This document shows, in pieces, positions 1-7,260 of a DNA stretch of 64,000 nucleotides; position 1 is the first letter of the stretch, and each line of letters starts with the position of its first letter. The position numbers and the translations under genes are program-made. The notes beneath the pieces are model-generated. The model did no database searches. It had not been told where the DNA came from and was given only the letters and a program-made list of their open reading frames with translations. The stretch is from the NCBI RefSeq assembly GCF_904067545.1, contig NZ_LR881183.1, positions 1,306,277-1,370,276 on the forward strand, given 5' to 3'. This DNA comes from Thermococcus camini (GTDB taxonomy: Archaea > Methanobacteriota_B > Thermococci > Thermococcales > Thermococcaceae).

Positions 1-105
1 GTCGCGGCCCTCAAGAACCCTAACCTTGACCTGGGTAACGCCACCGGTGACGCCGGCCCTGGCGACTATCTCAATAACCTCAGCCGGGTATCCTTCGTCG
101 CTCAT
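1..105 (-). CDS. rps28e: 30S ribosomal protein S28e (partial, C-terminus outside window)
   Basis: The minus strand reads in from an ATG at 103-105: [20 protein letters not shown], continuing with [15 protein letters not shown] before leaving the window. This is the conserved start of archaeal S28e, a small-subunit ribosomal protein of about 70 residues with an OB fold. About 35 codons are present and the stop lies outside. A GGGGTGTGA ribosome site precedes the ATG. The next gene upstream on the same strand is L7Ae; the L7Ae-S28e order is the usual archaeal cluster (commonly followed by L24e, ndk and infB), so co-transcription from the L7Ae promoter is expected. Confidence 0.95.
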   Translation of the reverse strand, partial: MSDEGYPAEVIEIVARAGVTGGVTQVKVRVLEGRD

Positions 106-180
106 TTCTCACACCCCTTAACCTAAAAATCCCTCGCACGGATGAACTTAAACCTTTCCGTGAATGAAGGGAAAAGGAGC

Positions 181-552
181 TCACTTCATGAGCTCCCTGA
201 CCTTCATAGCGATGTCCTCAACGAGCTCGCGGCCCTTGCCTGGCTCAACGATGGCTATGCTAGCCGACGGGACCTCAAGCCCGGCAGCGGCGCCGAGCTC
301 CTTCTTGCTCGGAACGTAAATGTACGGAATCTCCTTCTCCTCGCACAGCGGCGGGAGGTGGGCAACGATCTCCTCAGGGTCAACGTCCTCAGCGATGACA
401 ACGAGCTTGGCCTGGCCCCTCTCAACGGCCTTGGTCGTCTCGTTGGTACCCTTTCTTATCCTTCCGGTGTCGCGAGCGAGCTCAACAGCTTCGAGAGCCT
501 TCTCAGCAAGCTCAGCCGGAACCTCAAACTTGACGTAGCTTGGCTTAGCCAT
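181..552 (-). CDS. rpl7ae: 50S ribosomal protein L7Ae (kink-turn RNA-binding protein)
   Basis: The 123-residue protein has the full L7Ae/L30e/Gadd45 fold sequence: the RNA-contacting [18 protein letters not shown] segment at about 35-52, [19 protein letters not shown], and the [17 protein letters not shown] helix. L7Ae binds kink-turns in 23S rRNA and is also the core subunit of archaeal C/D and H/ACA guide RNPs and of RNase P. Length is typical. The ATG at 550-552 follows GGAGGGATGAAAA. A TATA box (CTTTTAAAGC, minus strand, 613-622) lies about 60 nt upstream, giving a short 5' leader. It is first in an operon with S28e, 75 nt downstream. Confidence 0.97.
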   Translation of the reverse strand: MAKPSYVKFEVPAELAEKALEAVELARDTGRIRKGTNETTKAVERGQAKLVVIAEDVDPEEIVAHLPPLCEEKEIPYIYVPSKKELGAAAGLEVPSASIAIVEPGKGRELVEDIAMKVRELMK

Positions 553-612
553 TTTTCATCCCTCCGGAATCCTCATCGTTCATCGAGTTGTGCATGCTCG
601 ATTCTGGGGGAG

Positions 613-622
613 GCTTTAAAAG
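613..622 (-). promoter_or_regulatory. TATA box for the L7Ae-S28e operon
   Basis: CTTTTAAAGC read on the minus strand, about 62 nt before the L7Ae ATG and between L7Ae and the next upstream gene. Its composition and place fit an archaeal TATA element; no experimental start is known from sequence alone. Confidence 0.55.
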
Positions 623-704
623 GATTTCGATATCAGCAGCGGCCAAGCTCTTCATTCCCCGACGGGTCAGAAAAGGAAAGACAGCCTCATCATCTCCGGT
701 GTTC

Positions 705-1319
705 TCACCGGGATTCCCTGCCGTAGCCCCTGTATATCTCCAGGCTCCTCCTTGCGCGGGCGCGGGGAATCGAGTGGCCCATAATGGAGACGATTTTGTC
801 GGCCCTCGCCTTTCCATGGCGGAGCATCTTGGTTTCCGTTTTAATCTTCTCGATCCGGAAGGTGTAGCCGCCGACCTCCAGAACCTCGCCGACGACGAAC
901 TCCTCGTCCCTGCCGACTTTGACCCTGAAGGCCTGGGTTACACCCTTCGGCAGGTATATTGACACCTTGATGACCTTTGGGTAGGTGAGGCTCTCGCCCC
1001 AGAGGGTCTTTATCTCCCCTATCATGCCCTTGTTGACCCTTTTCTCCCCTTCGAGCTCTATTCCAGTAATCCTGACCTCGTCGTCTTCGGTCTCGACGAT
1101 GTCGCCGACCTTTATCTCCTCACCCTCCGGTAGCTCGACAAAGGTCCTGAAGCTCCTCTCGTGTTTGCTGACGATCAGGGGCACCTTGATGAGCTTTGGA
1201 AGGGTGACGTGCCAGATGTTGCTACACTCATTGCACTTCAGAGTAAGCTCTCTCCCCCTCTCCCTGATTACCTCGACGTCATCGCTACCGCATTCCGGAC
1301 AGATGAAGTACTCCTCCAT
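705..1319 (-). CDS. HVO_0476-family zinc-ribbon protein
   Basis: A 204-residue protein beginning MEEYFICPECGSDDVEVI, with a second CxxC pair (LKCNECSNIWHV) at about 28-40 that completes an N-terminal zinc ribbon. The rest is a basic, beta-rich region ending in an arginine-rich stretch (SIPRARARRSLEIYRGYGR). This matches the archaeal HVO_0476 zinc-finger family, of unknown role; the fold suggests nucleic-acid binding (inference). A GTG nine bases upstream (1326-1328) is in frame, but the ATG at 1317-1319 has GGTGAG five bases before it and was chosen. A TATA box (CTTTATAAAC, minus, 1351-1360) lies about 32 nt upstream, so the leader is very short. Confidence 0.8.
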   Translation of the reverse strand: MEEYFICPECGSDDVEVIRERGRELTLKCNECSNIWHVTLPKLIKVPLIVSKHERSFRTFVELPEGEEIKVGDIVETEDDEVRITGIELEGEKRVNKGMIGEIKTLWGESLTYPKVIKVSIYLPKGVTQAFRVKVGRDEEFVVGEVLEVGGYTFRIEKIKTETKMLRHGKARADKIVSIMGHSIPRARARRSLEIYRGYGRESR

Positions 1320-1364
1320 GTCTCTCACCAGAGGAAAGAATAGGGGAGGCGTTTATAAAGGTAC

Positions 1365-2318
1365 TCACTCCTTCAGAAAAACCCGGTAGGTTCTCCCTTC
1401 CTTCACGCGGGTTATCAGCCCCTTCTCCTCCATCTCGCGGAGGATTATGCTGACCTTCGCCTTTGAAACACCGAGCTTATCGGTGAGTTCGCTCTGAAGA
1501 ACCGGGCCCTCCCTCAGCAGGGCGAGTATCTTCTCCTCGTCGCTCCGCAGGTGCACCTTTTCCTCCTCGCGCTTCCTCTCACGGTAGAGGGCGTAGCCGT
1601 AAACGCTCCCCCCTCCGATGAGGAGGCCGATGATGAAAACACCGACGTAGATCCACGGTGAGGGCGGCCTTGGAACGGTTATCTCGCCCGAAAAGCCGAC
1701 TATGAAGTAGAACTCATCGCCAGCGCGGAGGTCGCGGCGCGTCCACTCAAGCAGAAGCCGGCTTGTGGAGCTCTCGACCCTGTCCGGTGACGGGATTATC
1801 GGAGAGAGTACCGCGTAGCCCCTGGGGACGATCAGCTGCATGTGGAAGAGACCCACCGGCTGGCTGAAGCGTATGTAATAGGTGAACTGGTTCTTCCCTT
1901 CGTCCTCGGTTATCATGCCCCTGGTCGTGAAAGTCAGCCGTATCCTCGCGCTCTCGCCCGGACCAAGGGTTTGGAAATACATGTAGATTGCGTTCGTTCC
2001 CCCCAGGACCTCCCGGACCGTCACGTTTACCGGTTTCACGCCGCTCGGAAGATCCAGAACGGCCCGCGGATCCTCCACGGGGTAGTCTGTGTAGATAACG
2101 TACCCGCTGAGGTTTGTGTGGGAAGTTAAATCGATCTCAATCGTCTCTTCCACCTGGCTGGGGGTAACCACGTCGAAATAGACCGCGTAGGCGTTTATCT
2201 CGTAGTCGTACTCCCCCGCACCCACAATCGGAAGAAAAAGGAGGACGAGAAGAGAAAGGACTAGCCCGATTAGAGCTGACTTCCTTCCTCGGGGTTTTTG
2301 ATTTTTAACAGCGGGCAT
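1365..2318 (-). CDS. Membrane-anchored winged-helix (MarR/ArsR-like) protein with extracellular domain
   Basis: About 317 residues. A basic N-terminus and signal sequence (LIGLVLSLLVLLFLPIVGAG) are followed by a roughly 190-residue beta-rich outer domain, one transmembrane helix (IYVGVFIIGLLIGGGSVYGY, about 225-245), a basic stretch (RERKREEE), and a C-terminal winged helix (ILALLREGPVLQSELTDKLG, then VSKAKVSIILREMEEKGLI). The topology is that of a one-component sensor: outside domain, single membrane span, inner DNA-binding domain. The ligand is unknown. The start is uncertain: GTG at 2328-2330 sits directly after GGGA, ATG at 2316-2318 is the first ATG. Either overlaps the 3' end of the upstream PAPS-reductase-like gene by 49-61 bp, implying co-transcription. 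Confidence 0.75.
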   Translation of the reverse strand: MPAVKNQKPRGRKSALIGLVLSLLVLLFLPIVGAGEYDYEINAYAVYFDVVTPSQVEETIEIDLTSHTNLSGYVIYTDYPVEDPRAVLDLPSGVKPVNVTVREVLGGTNAIYMYFQTLGPGESARIRLTFTTRGMITEDEGKNQFTYYIRFSQPVGLFHMQLIVPRGYAVLSPIIPSPDRVESSTSRLLLEWTRRDLRAGDEFYFIVGFSGEITVPRPPSPWIYVGVFIIGLLIGGGSVYGYALYRERKREEEKVHLRSDEEKILALLREGPVLQSELTDKLGVSKAKVSIILREMEEKGLITRVKEGRTYRVFLKE

Positions 2319-4159
2319 ACGTCCATACACTCCCTGCAGTGGGTGCAGAGCTCGGGGTTCACGAGGATTTTCTTGCTCCTAGGGTCTATGCTGAGGGCAT
2401 TCTCGGGGCACTTGCCGACGCAGACGCCGCAGCCGACGCACTCGTAGGCCCTCTTGACGAGGTAATAGGCCTGCACTCCCTCGTTGAAGTCGCTCGTGTA
2501 GGCGCCATCTGGTCTGAATGTAACTTTCCCCGCCCTTATGTAGTTTTCGCCTTCCTCGACCTCTCCTAGGATTGGAGCGACCTCTCTGATTCTTTTCAGG
2601 TTCACGACGGTGTTGAAGCGAACAGCAAAGCCGTCCTCGTTCTTCACAATCGAATACTTCACCGGCTCCCAGGAACGCTCCTCAGGAACTTCAATGCCCA
2701 ACTCCCTTGCTATCGCCTTCTCGCCCCTGCTAAGCTTCTTCCACCGCCAGAAGCCGTAGGTTATCCACTCGTCGGGCATTCCAAAGCGCTTCCCCCAGAC
2801 CTTGAGCTCGTTCTCCCACCTAGCCCACAGTTCGGGCTTCTCCTCCTTGAGAGTGTAGATTTCCGCCAGGGAGGCGCTCGGACAGAGGAAGCAGCCTATC
2901 CTGTCAAGCCTGTCCTCGTAAAGCGGGTTGTATTTCAGCTTCCTGCTGAAGATGTAGAGCCAGACCTCCAGCGCGCGCCAGTGGAATATCGGCGATGCCC
3001 CCCTCTCGTTCGGCACCCAGGGGTTCTTCCATATCCTAGGCTGCTTGAAGCGTTTTATGCTCTCGTACTTCCTCTGACCGACGAACATGAGCACTCCTTC
3101 GGGGTAGTTTTCCTTTATTGCCATCGTTATCGGGCCGAGCTTCGTCACCTTACAGCACCAGCGGTAGTCTCTACCAGGTGGGGAAAAGACGTGAAGGGCG
3201 CGCCAGAACGCATCGCCGGCGTCGGCAACGATGAACTTTATGCCCTTCGGCTCAAGCTCCCTCCTCAGCTCCTCGACGTATTCGAGAGTTTCAGGAAACT
3301 CTATGCCGGTGTTGTTGAAGAAGACGGTGAAGCCCTCGTCGAACTCCTCAAGAGCGAGACCAAGGACGGCCAGGCTGTCCTTGCCGCCGGAGAAGGCCAC
3401 CGCAACCGGAAGGTCGGAGTACTTAACGGCAACCTTCCTCATGAAGCGCCTCGCTTCCATCACCTTCCTCTCAAGCTCGATGGAGTTGGCCCTCAGCACA
3501 TCTTCCATCGTGGCTTTCCTTCCCTCGCGGTAGTTGATGGTCTTCTGTCGTCTCACCTTGACACCGGTCCCGCGCTCCTTGCTGGCTAAGGCTTCGTAGT
3601 CCTTCTTCGCTATGCCGGTAGCGATAACCTCACCGCTCTCGGAGACGAGGATTACACCGTCGTTTCTCCTTATGCTCCCCTCGGCTTCGATTATGCCGAC
3701 CGGCAGGAGGTTGGAGCCGTTGAGTATTGGCTCTATGGCTCCCTCATCGACGATTATCCACTTCCTCATTGACTTTCCAAAGCGCTTCCAGAGAGCCATA
3801 GCTCCCTCGACCTTTAAGCCGGGCTTCCAGCGAAGCTCCAGCGGGTCGAAGCGTATCCAGCCGAAGACGTAGCCGTCGAGGATTATCTCGTAGGAGTCGT
3901 CCTCTCCGGGCGTCTTGTTGAGGAGGACGATTTTACCATCAAAGAGTTTACCAATGTCAACGCCGTAGTGCTCCCTGAAGACCGAGCGTATGAACTCGAT
4001 GTCCTTCTCAAAGGCGAATCTCAAATCGCCGGGAGGCGTGATGTTGAGCTTAAACACGCTCTCCTCCCCGTGAACGGCACAGCTGTCACCGATGAGCGGG
4101 ACGTTGCACTTCTCGCACCAGTTTATGTAAGCCTTACCGAGGAAGACCGGCCTTCCCAT
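2270..4159 (-). CDS. PAPS-reductase-like PP-loop protein fused to PUA and 2x[4Fe-4S] ferredoxin domains
   Basis: The 629-residue protein starts with a zinc-ribbon-like segment (CEKCNVPLIGDSC). A PUA-like region (GVILVSESGEVIATGIAKKD, about 168-187) follows, then the ATP-pyrophosphatase PP-loop SGGKDSLAVLGLA at about 258-270 and the downstream GCFLCPSASLAEIYTL segment typical of archaeal PAPS-reductase-family proteins. It ends in a two-cluster ferredoxin (CVGCGVCVGKCPENA and CTHCRECMDVCPLL). The family is annotated as phosphoadenosine-phosphosulfate reductase, but the PUA domain and the lack of other sulfate-assimilation genes nearby leave open an RNA-thiolation-type role (inference). The ATG follows GGGAGAAA; a TATA box lies at 4191-4200 on the minus strand. 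Confidence 0.8.
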   Translation of the reverse strand: MGRPVFLGKAYINWCEKCNVPLIGDSCAVHGEESVFKLNITPPGDLRFAFEKDIEFIRSVFREHYGVDIGKLFDGKIVLLNKTPGEDDSYEIILDGYVFGWIRFDPLELRWKPGLKVEGAMALWKRFGKSMRKWIIVDEGAIEPILNGSNLLPVGIIEAEGSIRRNDGVILVSESGEVIATGIAKKDYEALASKERGTGVKVRRQKTINYREGRKATMEDVLRANSIELERKVMEARRFMRKVAVKYSDLPVAVAFSGGKDSLAVLGLALEEFDEGFTVFFNNTGIEFPETLEYVEELRRELEPKGIKFIVADAGDAFWRALHVFSPPGRDYRWCCKVTKLGPITMAIKENYPEGVLMFVGQRKYESIKRFKQPRIWKNPWVPNERGASPIFHWRALEVWLYIFSRKLKYNPLYEDRLDRIGCFLCPSASLAEIYTLKEEKPELWARWENELKVWGKRFGMPDEWITYGFWRWKKLSRGEKAIARELGIEVPEERSWEPVKYSIVKNEDGFAVRFNTVVNLKRIREVAPILGEVEEGENYIRAGKVTFRPDGAYTSDFNEGVQAYYLVKRAYECVGCGVCVGKCPENALSIDPRSKKILVNPELCTHCRECMDVCPLLKIKNPEEGSQL

Positions 4160-4516
4160 TTTCTCCCACCGCGCTTAGAAGGGAACGGGGGTTTATAAAG
4201 GCGATTGGTCGGTCTTGCGGAACGCCGTTCGGCAAGGGTTTATAAAGACGTGCCGAATACGAATCGACAATGGTTTATAAACCCCTGCTGTCGACCGGTA
4301 GGGAGGACCAACATGACATTTTTCTTTTGAAAGCCTTGCCGTTCACGGCAGGGGAAGGTTAGACTAGACATCATCGCTCGATTGTACGATCCGAGAGCTT
4401 TCTTACCCTGCCGGGTGAACCTGTCACAGATTATCTCTTTGTCCCGTTGACATAATAGAAACCCTTATAAGAACTTCAATCCACTTAAGTTTGAAAAATC
4501 ACTGGAGGCGATGGTA
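4160..4516. promoter_or_regulatory. Intergenic region with three GGTTTATAAA boxes and the stomatin promoter
   Basis: This 350-base gap between divergent genes holds three near-identical TATA-type boxes: 4191-4200 (serves the minus-strand gene at the right distance), 4236-4247, and the perfect palindrome GTTTATAAAC at 4273-4282. The last two lie upstream of the hairpin element at 4319 and have no obvious gene to serve. A fourth box, CCCTTATAAG at about 4463-4472, is correctly placed about 45 nt before the stomatin gene. Immediately before the hairpin element is GGGAGGACCAACATG opening a five-codon frame that stops at once. Confidence 0.5.
4319..4363 (+). mobile_element. Solo IS200/IS605-like right-end hairpin (copy A)
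   Basis: The sequence begins TTTCTTTTGAAAGC, a small TTTC/GAAA stem-loop, followed by an eight-pair stem CCTTGCCG/CGGCAGGG closing a TTCA loop, and ends GGGAAGGTTAGA. The same layout recurs at 7218-7260 and 46922-46978. The GAAAGCC-hairpin-GG(A)GG-GTCAG pattern resembles the right end (and guide-RNA 3' hairpin) of TnpB-type IS200/IS605 elements. No tnpA or tnpB frame adjoins it, so it is at most a remnant or a non-autonomous copy. The family assignment is from memory of such ends, not from a search. Confidence 0.45.
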
Positions 4517-5485
4517 ATGGCAGCCTTTGCCGGTGCCGCGTTGATAATACTGGGAGTTTTTCTTTTGGTAATGCTCCTGCTGAGCGTAAAGGTTATCCGC
4601 CCGTACCAGAAAGGACTCGTTGAAAGGCTCGGAAAGTTCAACAGGATTTTAGAGCCAGGGATACACTTCATAATCCCCTTCATGGAGCGCGTCAAGGTCG
4701 TGGACATGCGCGAGCACGTCGTCGATGTGCCGCCGCAGGAGGTCATCTGTAAGGACAACGTCGTCGTCACCGTCGATGCCGTTGTTTACTACCAGATCCT
4801 CGACCCCGTAAAGGTCATCTACAACGTCAGCAACTTCCTGATGGCCATAATCAAGCTCGCCCAGACCAACCTCCGTGCCATCATAGGTGAGATGGAGCTC
4901 GACGAGACGCTGAGCGGAAGGGACATAATCAACGCCAAACTGAGGGAAGAGCTCGACAAGATAACCGACCGCTGGGGCGTCAAGATTACGCGCGTCGAGA
5001 TACAGCGCATAGACCCGCCCAAGGACATTCAGGACGCGATGGCCAAGCAGATGACGGCCGAGCGTGAAAAGAGGGCCATGATACTTATAGCCGAAGGTAA
5101 GAAGGAGGCCGCCATTAAGGAAGCGGAGGGACAGAAGCAAGCTGCCATACTCAAGGCGGAGGGTGAGAAGCAGAGGCAGATACTCGTGGCGGAGGGCCAG
5201 GCCGAGGCGATAAGGAAGGTTCTCGAAGCTCTGAGCCAGGCAGACGAGAAGTACCTCACGCTCCAGTACATCGAGAAGATGCCCGAGCTTGCAAAGTACG
5301 GCAACCTAATAGTGCCCTACGACACGGAAGCTCTCATCGGCCTGCTGAGGATACTCCAGAAGGTGAAGGACGTTCCGATACCAGAGCCACCGAAGCCCCC
5401 GAAGGGAGACAACCCGGGGAATGAGGGCGTATCGACCAATCCCTCAGAAGACGAGCTGAAAAAGCTTAAGAACCTGATGGAGTGA
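4517..5485 (+). CDS. Stomatin-like SPFH/Band 7 membrane protein
   Basis: About 322 residues: an N-terminal membrane helix (ALIILGVFLLVMLLLSVKVI), an SPFH/Band 7 domain (QKGLVERLGKFNRILEPGIH; DMREHVVDVPPQEVICKDNV), then an AEG-repeat coiled coil (AAIKEAEGQKQAAILKAEGE) and a proline-rich, acidic tail. This matches archaeal p-stomatin, which assembles on the inner membrane face and is cleaved by NfeD-type partners. Two ATGs compete: 4511 is only two bases after GGAGG, while 4517 has eight and is preferred. A TATA box (CCCTTATAAG) lies about 45 nt upstream. The nfeD-like gene follows 18 nt after the stop, the usual pairing. Confidence 0.9.
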   Translation: MAAFAGAALIILGVFLLVMLLLSVKVIRPYQKGLVERLGKFNRILEPGIHFIIPFMERVKVVDMREHVVDVPPQEVICKDNVVVTVDAVVYYQILDPVKVIYNVSNFLMAIIKLAQTNLRAIIGEMELDETLSGRDIINAKLREELDKITDRWGVKITRVEIQRIDPPKDIQDAMAKQMTAEREKRAMILIAEGKKEAAIKEAEGQKQAAILKAEGEKQRQILVAEGQAEAIRKVLEALSQADEKYLTLQYIEKMPELAKYGNLIVPYDTEALIGLLRILQKVKDVPIPEPPKPPKGDNPGNEGVSTNPSEDELKKLKNLME

Positions 5486-5503
5486 TTTAGACCGGTGGTG
5501 AGG

Positions 5504-5923
5504 ATGGATATCCTTCCAATTTCCCTTTTGATTCTTGGACTGCTCGTGATAGTCCTCGACATGATGGTGGCCGCGTTCATAACACCCATTGGAACAGCCA
5601 TGGTCGTCATGGGGGTTCTGCTCGGATTCGGCGTCGGATTCACCGAGAGCTTTGTCCTGGCCCTCGTAGCTGCAGTTGTGGCTTACATCCTCGTTGGCAG
5701 GTACATAAAGAGGGACGTCCGGGATGCCGGAAAGGGCAAGTACACCTTCGACCTGAAGGGCAAGCGCGGAAGGATCGTCGAGATAGGCAGAGAGCACTAC
5801 ATAGTCGAGCTTGAGGGGGACAGATGGATAGCCCTGGCCGAGGGGGACGAAAAGCTGAAAATAGGCGAAACTGTCGAAGTCGTTGACGTTGACGGAGTCA
5901 AGCTCATCGTCCGGAAGGCCTGA
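5504..5923 (+). CDS. Short NfeD-like membrane protein (OB-fold), stomatin partner
   Basis: About 139 residues beginning [20 protein letters not shown], with three or four membrane helices in the first 70 residues and a soluble C-terminal OB-type domain ([20 protein letters not shown], then [20 protein letters not shown]). It lacks the N-terminal ClpP-like protease domain of long NfeD, so it is the short form, comparable to the Pyrococcus short NfeD that sits beside a second stomatin. It likely caps or anchors the stomatin oligomer (family knowledge plus inference). In-frame GTG codons at 5495 and 5498 are less likely starts; GGTGGTGAGG precedes the ATG. Its end overlaps the convergent amidohydrolase by 20 bp. 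Confidence 0.85.
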   Translation: MDILPISLLILGLLVIVLDMMVAAFITPIGTAMVVMGVLLGFGVGFTESFVLALVAAVVAYILVGRYIKRDVRDAGKGKYTFDLKGKRGRIVEIGREHYIVELEGDRWIALAEGDEKLKIGETVEVVDVDGVKLIVRKA

Positions 5924-7166
5924 GCTCTTCCCACAGTTCCTCCAGTGTTTTTCCCAGCCTCAGCAGCATCCCGTTTTTGTAAACTACCTCTCCGTTCACC
6001 ATCACCAGCTCGACGTCACTGCCTCTTGTGGAGTAAACGATGTGTGAGTAAGGGTTCTCACCCGGCAGGAACCGGGGCTTTCTTGCGTTTATCAGCACGA
6101 GGTCAGCAAGATAGCCAGGTTTTATCAGGCCCGCCTTCAGCTTCAGAGCTCTGGCACCGCCGAGGCTCGCCCAGCGGAAGACTTCCTTAGCTGGAGCAAC
6201 GTCAGTCCTCTTCCTCCAGACCTTATTCAGAACCGCCGCGAAGCGCATCTCCTCAAAGGGGTCCATCATTCCAACAGGGTTCGGGGAGTCGTTGCCGAGG
6301 GCTATGTTGGCACCCCTTTCAGCCAGCTCGATTATTGGTGCTATCCTCGCCTCAAGCTTCGCCATGCTCAGAGAGCAATGGACGAGCGTCGCACCGCTTT
6401 TCGCGTAGAGGGAAACCTCGGAATCGCTCAGGTAGATGCCGTGGACGCCGACAAGGTCGTCCCCAAGCACGCCGGCCCTTTCGAGGTATTCAACGGGAGA
6501 GAGACCGTAGCGCCGCTTGACCTCCAGCACTTCGCCCCTGCTCTGGGAGATGTGGACGTGGATGAGCGCGTTTCTTTCCCTGGCGAATTCGCCGATTTCC
6601 CCCATCAGCTCAAGGGAAACGGTGTTGGTTGCGTGTGGAGCAAGGACAGGAGTTACGAGCTCATCCTTTCCTGCCCATTTCTTGAAGAACCTGAAGCCCT
6701 CCTCCGGCTCGGCTATAGGGAAGTCAATCGTGTCCATAACGGTCTGGCCGATAAAGGCCCTGATTCCAAGCTCCTTAGCCACCTCCGCTATCTCGCCGGC
6801 GAAGAAGTAGTGGTCGTTTATCGCCGTCGAACCGTTTGCCAGGGCCTCGGCCATTCCGAGGAGTGCCCAGCGGCGTATCTCTTCCCTCGTCCACTCCAGC
6901 TCCGCGGGCCAGATAACATCGTTAAGCCACCGCTCGATGGGAAAATCTTCGCCGAGTCCCCTAAAGCGGGCCATTGCCACGTGGGTGTGGGTATTGACCA
7001 GGCCTGGCAGAATTATGTAGCCGTCTCCCCCGTAAACTTCATCGACGGCGTATTCACCGACCCTTTCCCGGGGGACGACGTCCCGGATGAACCCGTTTTC
7101 CACTATGACCGCGACGTTCTCTCTGGCCGATCCGCAGTCAACGGCGGTTCCAACCAATGCTCTCAT
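5904..7166 (-). CDS. Amidohydrolase of the SAH/MTA/5'-deoxyadenosine deaminase group
   Basis: The 420-residue metal-dependent amidohydrolase has the expected ligands in order: HxH in [11 protein letters not shown], His in [12 protein letters not shown], His in [11 protein letters not shown], and Asp in [16 protein letters not shown]. Such archaeal enzymes deaminate S-adenosylhomocysteine, methylthioadenosine or related nucleosides to inosine derivatives; the exact substrate cannot be read from sequence. An upstream in-frame extension to 7250 would run through the promoter and the hairpin repeat at 7218-7260, so the ATG at 7164-7166, preceded by CGGTGAGCCT, was chosen. A TATA-like CCTTATAATT (minus) lies about 35 nt upstream. 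The 3' end overlaps the convergent nfeD-like gene. Confidence 0.85.
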   Translation of the reverse strand: MRALVGTAVDCGSARENVAVIVENGFIRDVVPRERVGEYAVDEVYGGDGYIILPGLVNTHTHVAMARFRGLGEDFPIERWLNDVIWPAELEWTREEIRRWALLGMAEALANGSTAINDHYFFAGEIAEVAKELGIRAFIGQTVMDTIDFPIAEPEEGFRFFKKWAGKDELVTPVLAPHATNTVSLELMGEIGEFARERNALIHVHISQSRGEVLEVKRRYGLSPVEYLERAGVLGDDLVGVHGIYLSDSEVSLYAKSGATLVHCSLSMAKLEARIAPIIELAERGANIALGNDSPNPVGMMDPFEEMRFAAVLNKVWRKRTDVAPAKEVFRWASLGGARALKLKAGLIKPGYLADLVLINARKPRFLPGENPYSHIVYSTRGSDVELVMVNGEVVYKNGMLLRLGKTLEELWEELRPSGR

Positions 7167-7217
7167 AGGCTCACCGGGGGAAGTTGATTCACGGAAATTA
7201 TAAGGTTTCACGTTACA

Positions 7218-7260
7218 TCTTTCTTTTTGAAAGCCTCGCCCTTCAGGCAAGGAGGAGTCA
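7218..7260 (+). mobile_element. Solo IS200/IS605-like right-end hairpin (copy B)
   Basis: CTTTCTTTTTGAAAG forms a five-pair stem with a T-rich loop, followed by the second stem CCTCGCC/GGCAAGG (one C-A mismatch) around CTTCA, then GGAGGAGTCAGC. It is closest of the three copies to the textbook TnpB-element right end (GAAGCC...CTTCAGG...GGAGGAGTCA). It lies between the amidohydrolase promoter and the end of the arl operon; the TGA stop of the last arl-operon gene is inside the terminal GTCA. No transposase frame adjoins it. Confidence 0.5.

Noticed and set aside
7167-7250. N-terminal extension of the amidohydrolase
   Set aside because: The extra 28 codons run through the TATA-like box and the hairpin repeat; the ATG at 7166 has a good ribosome site.
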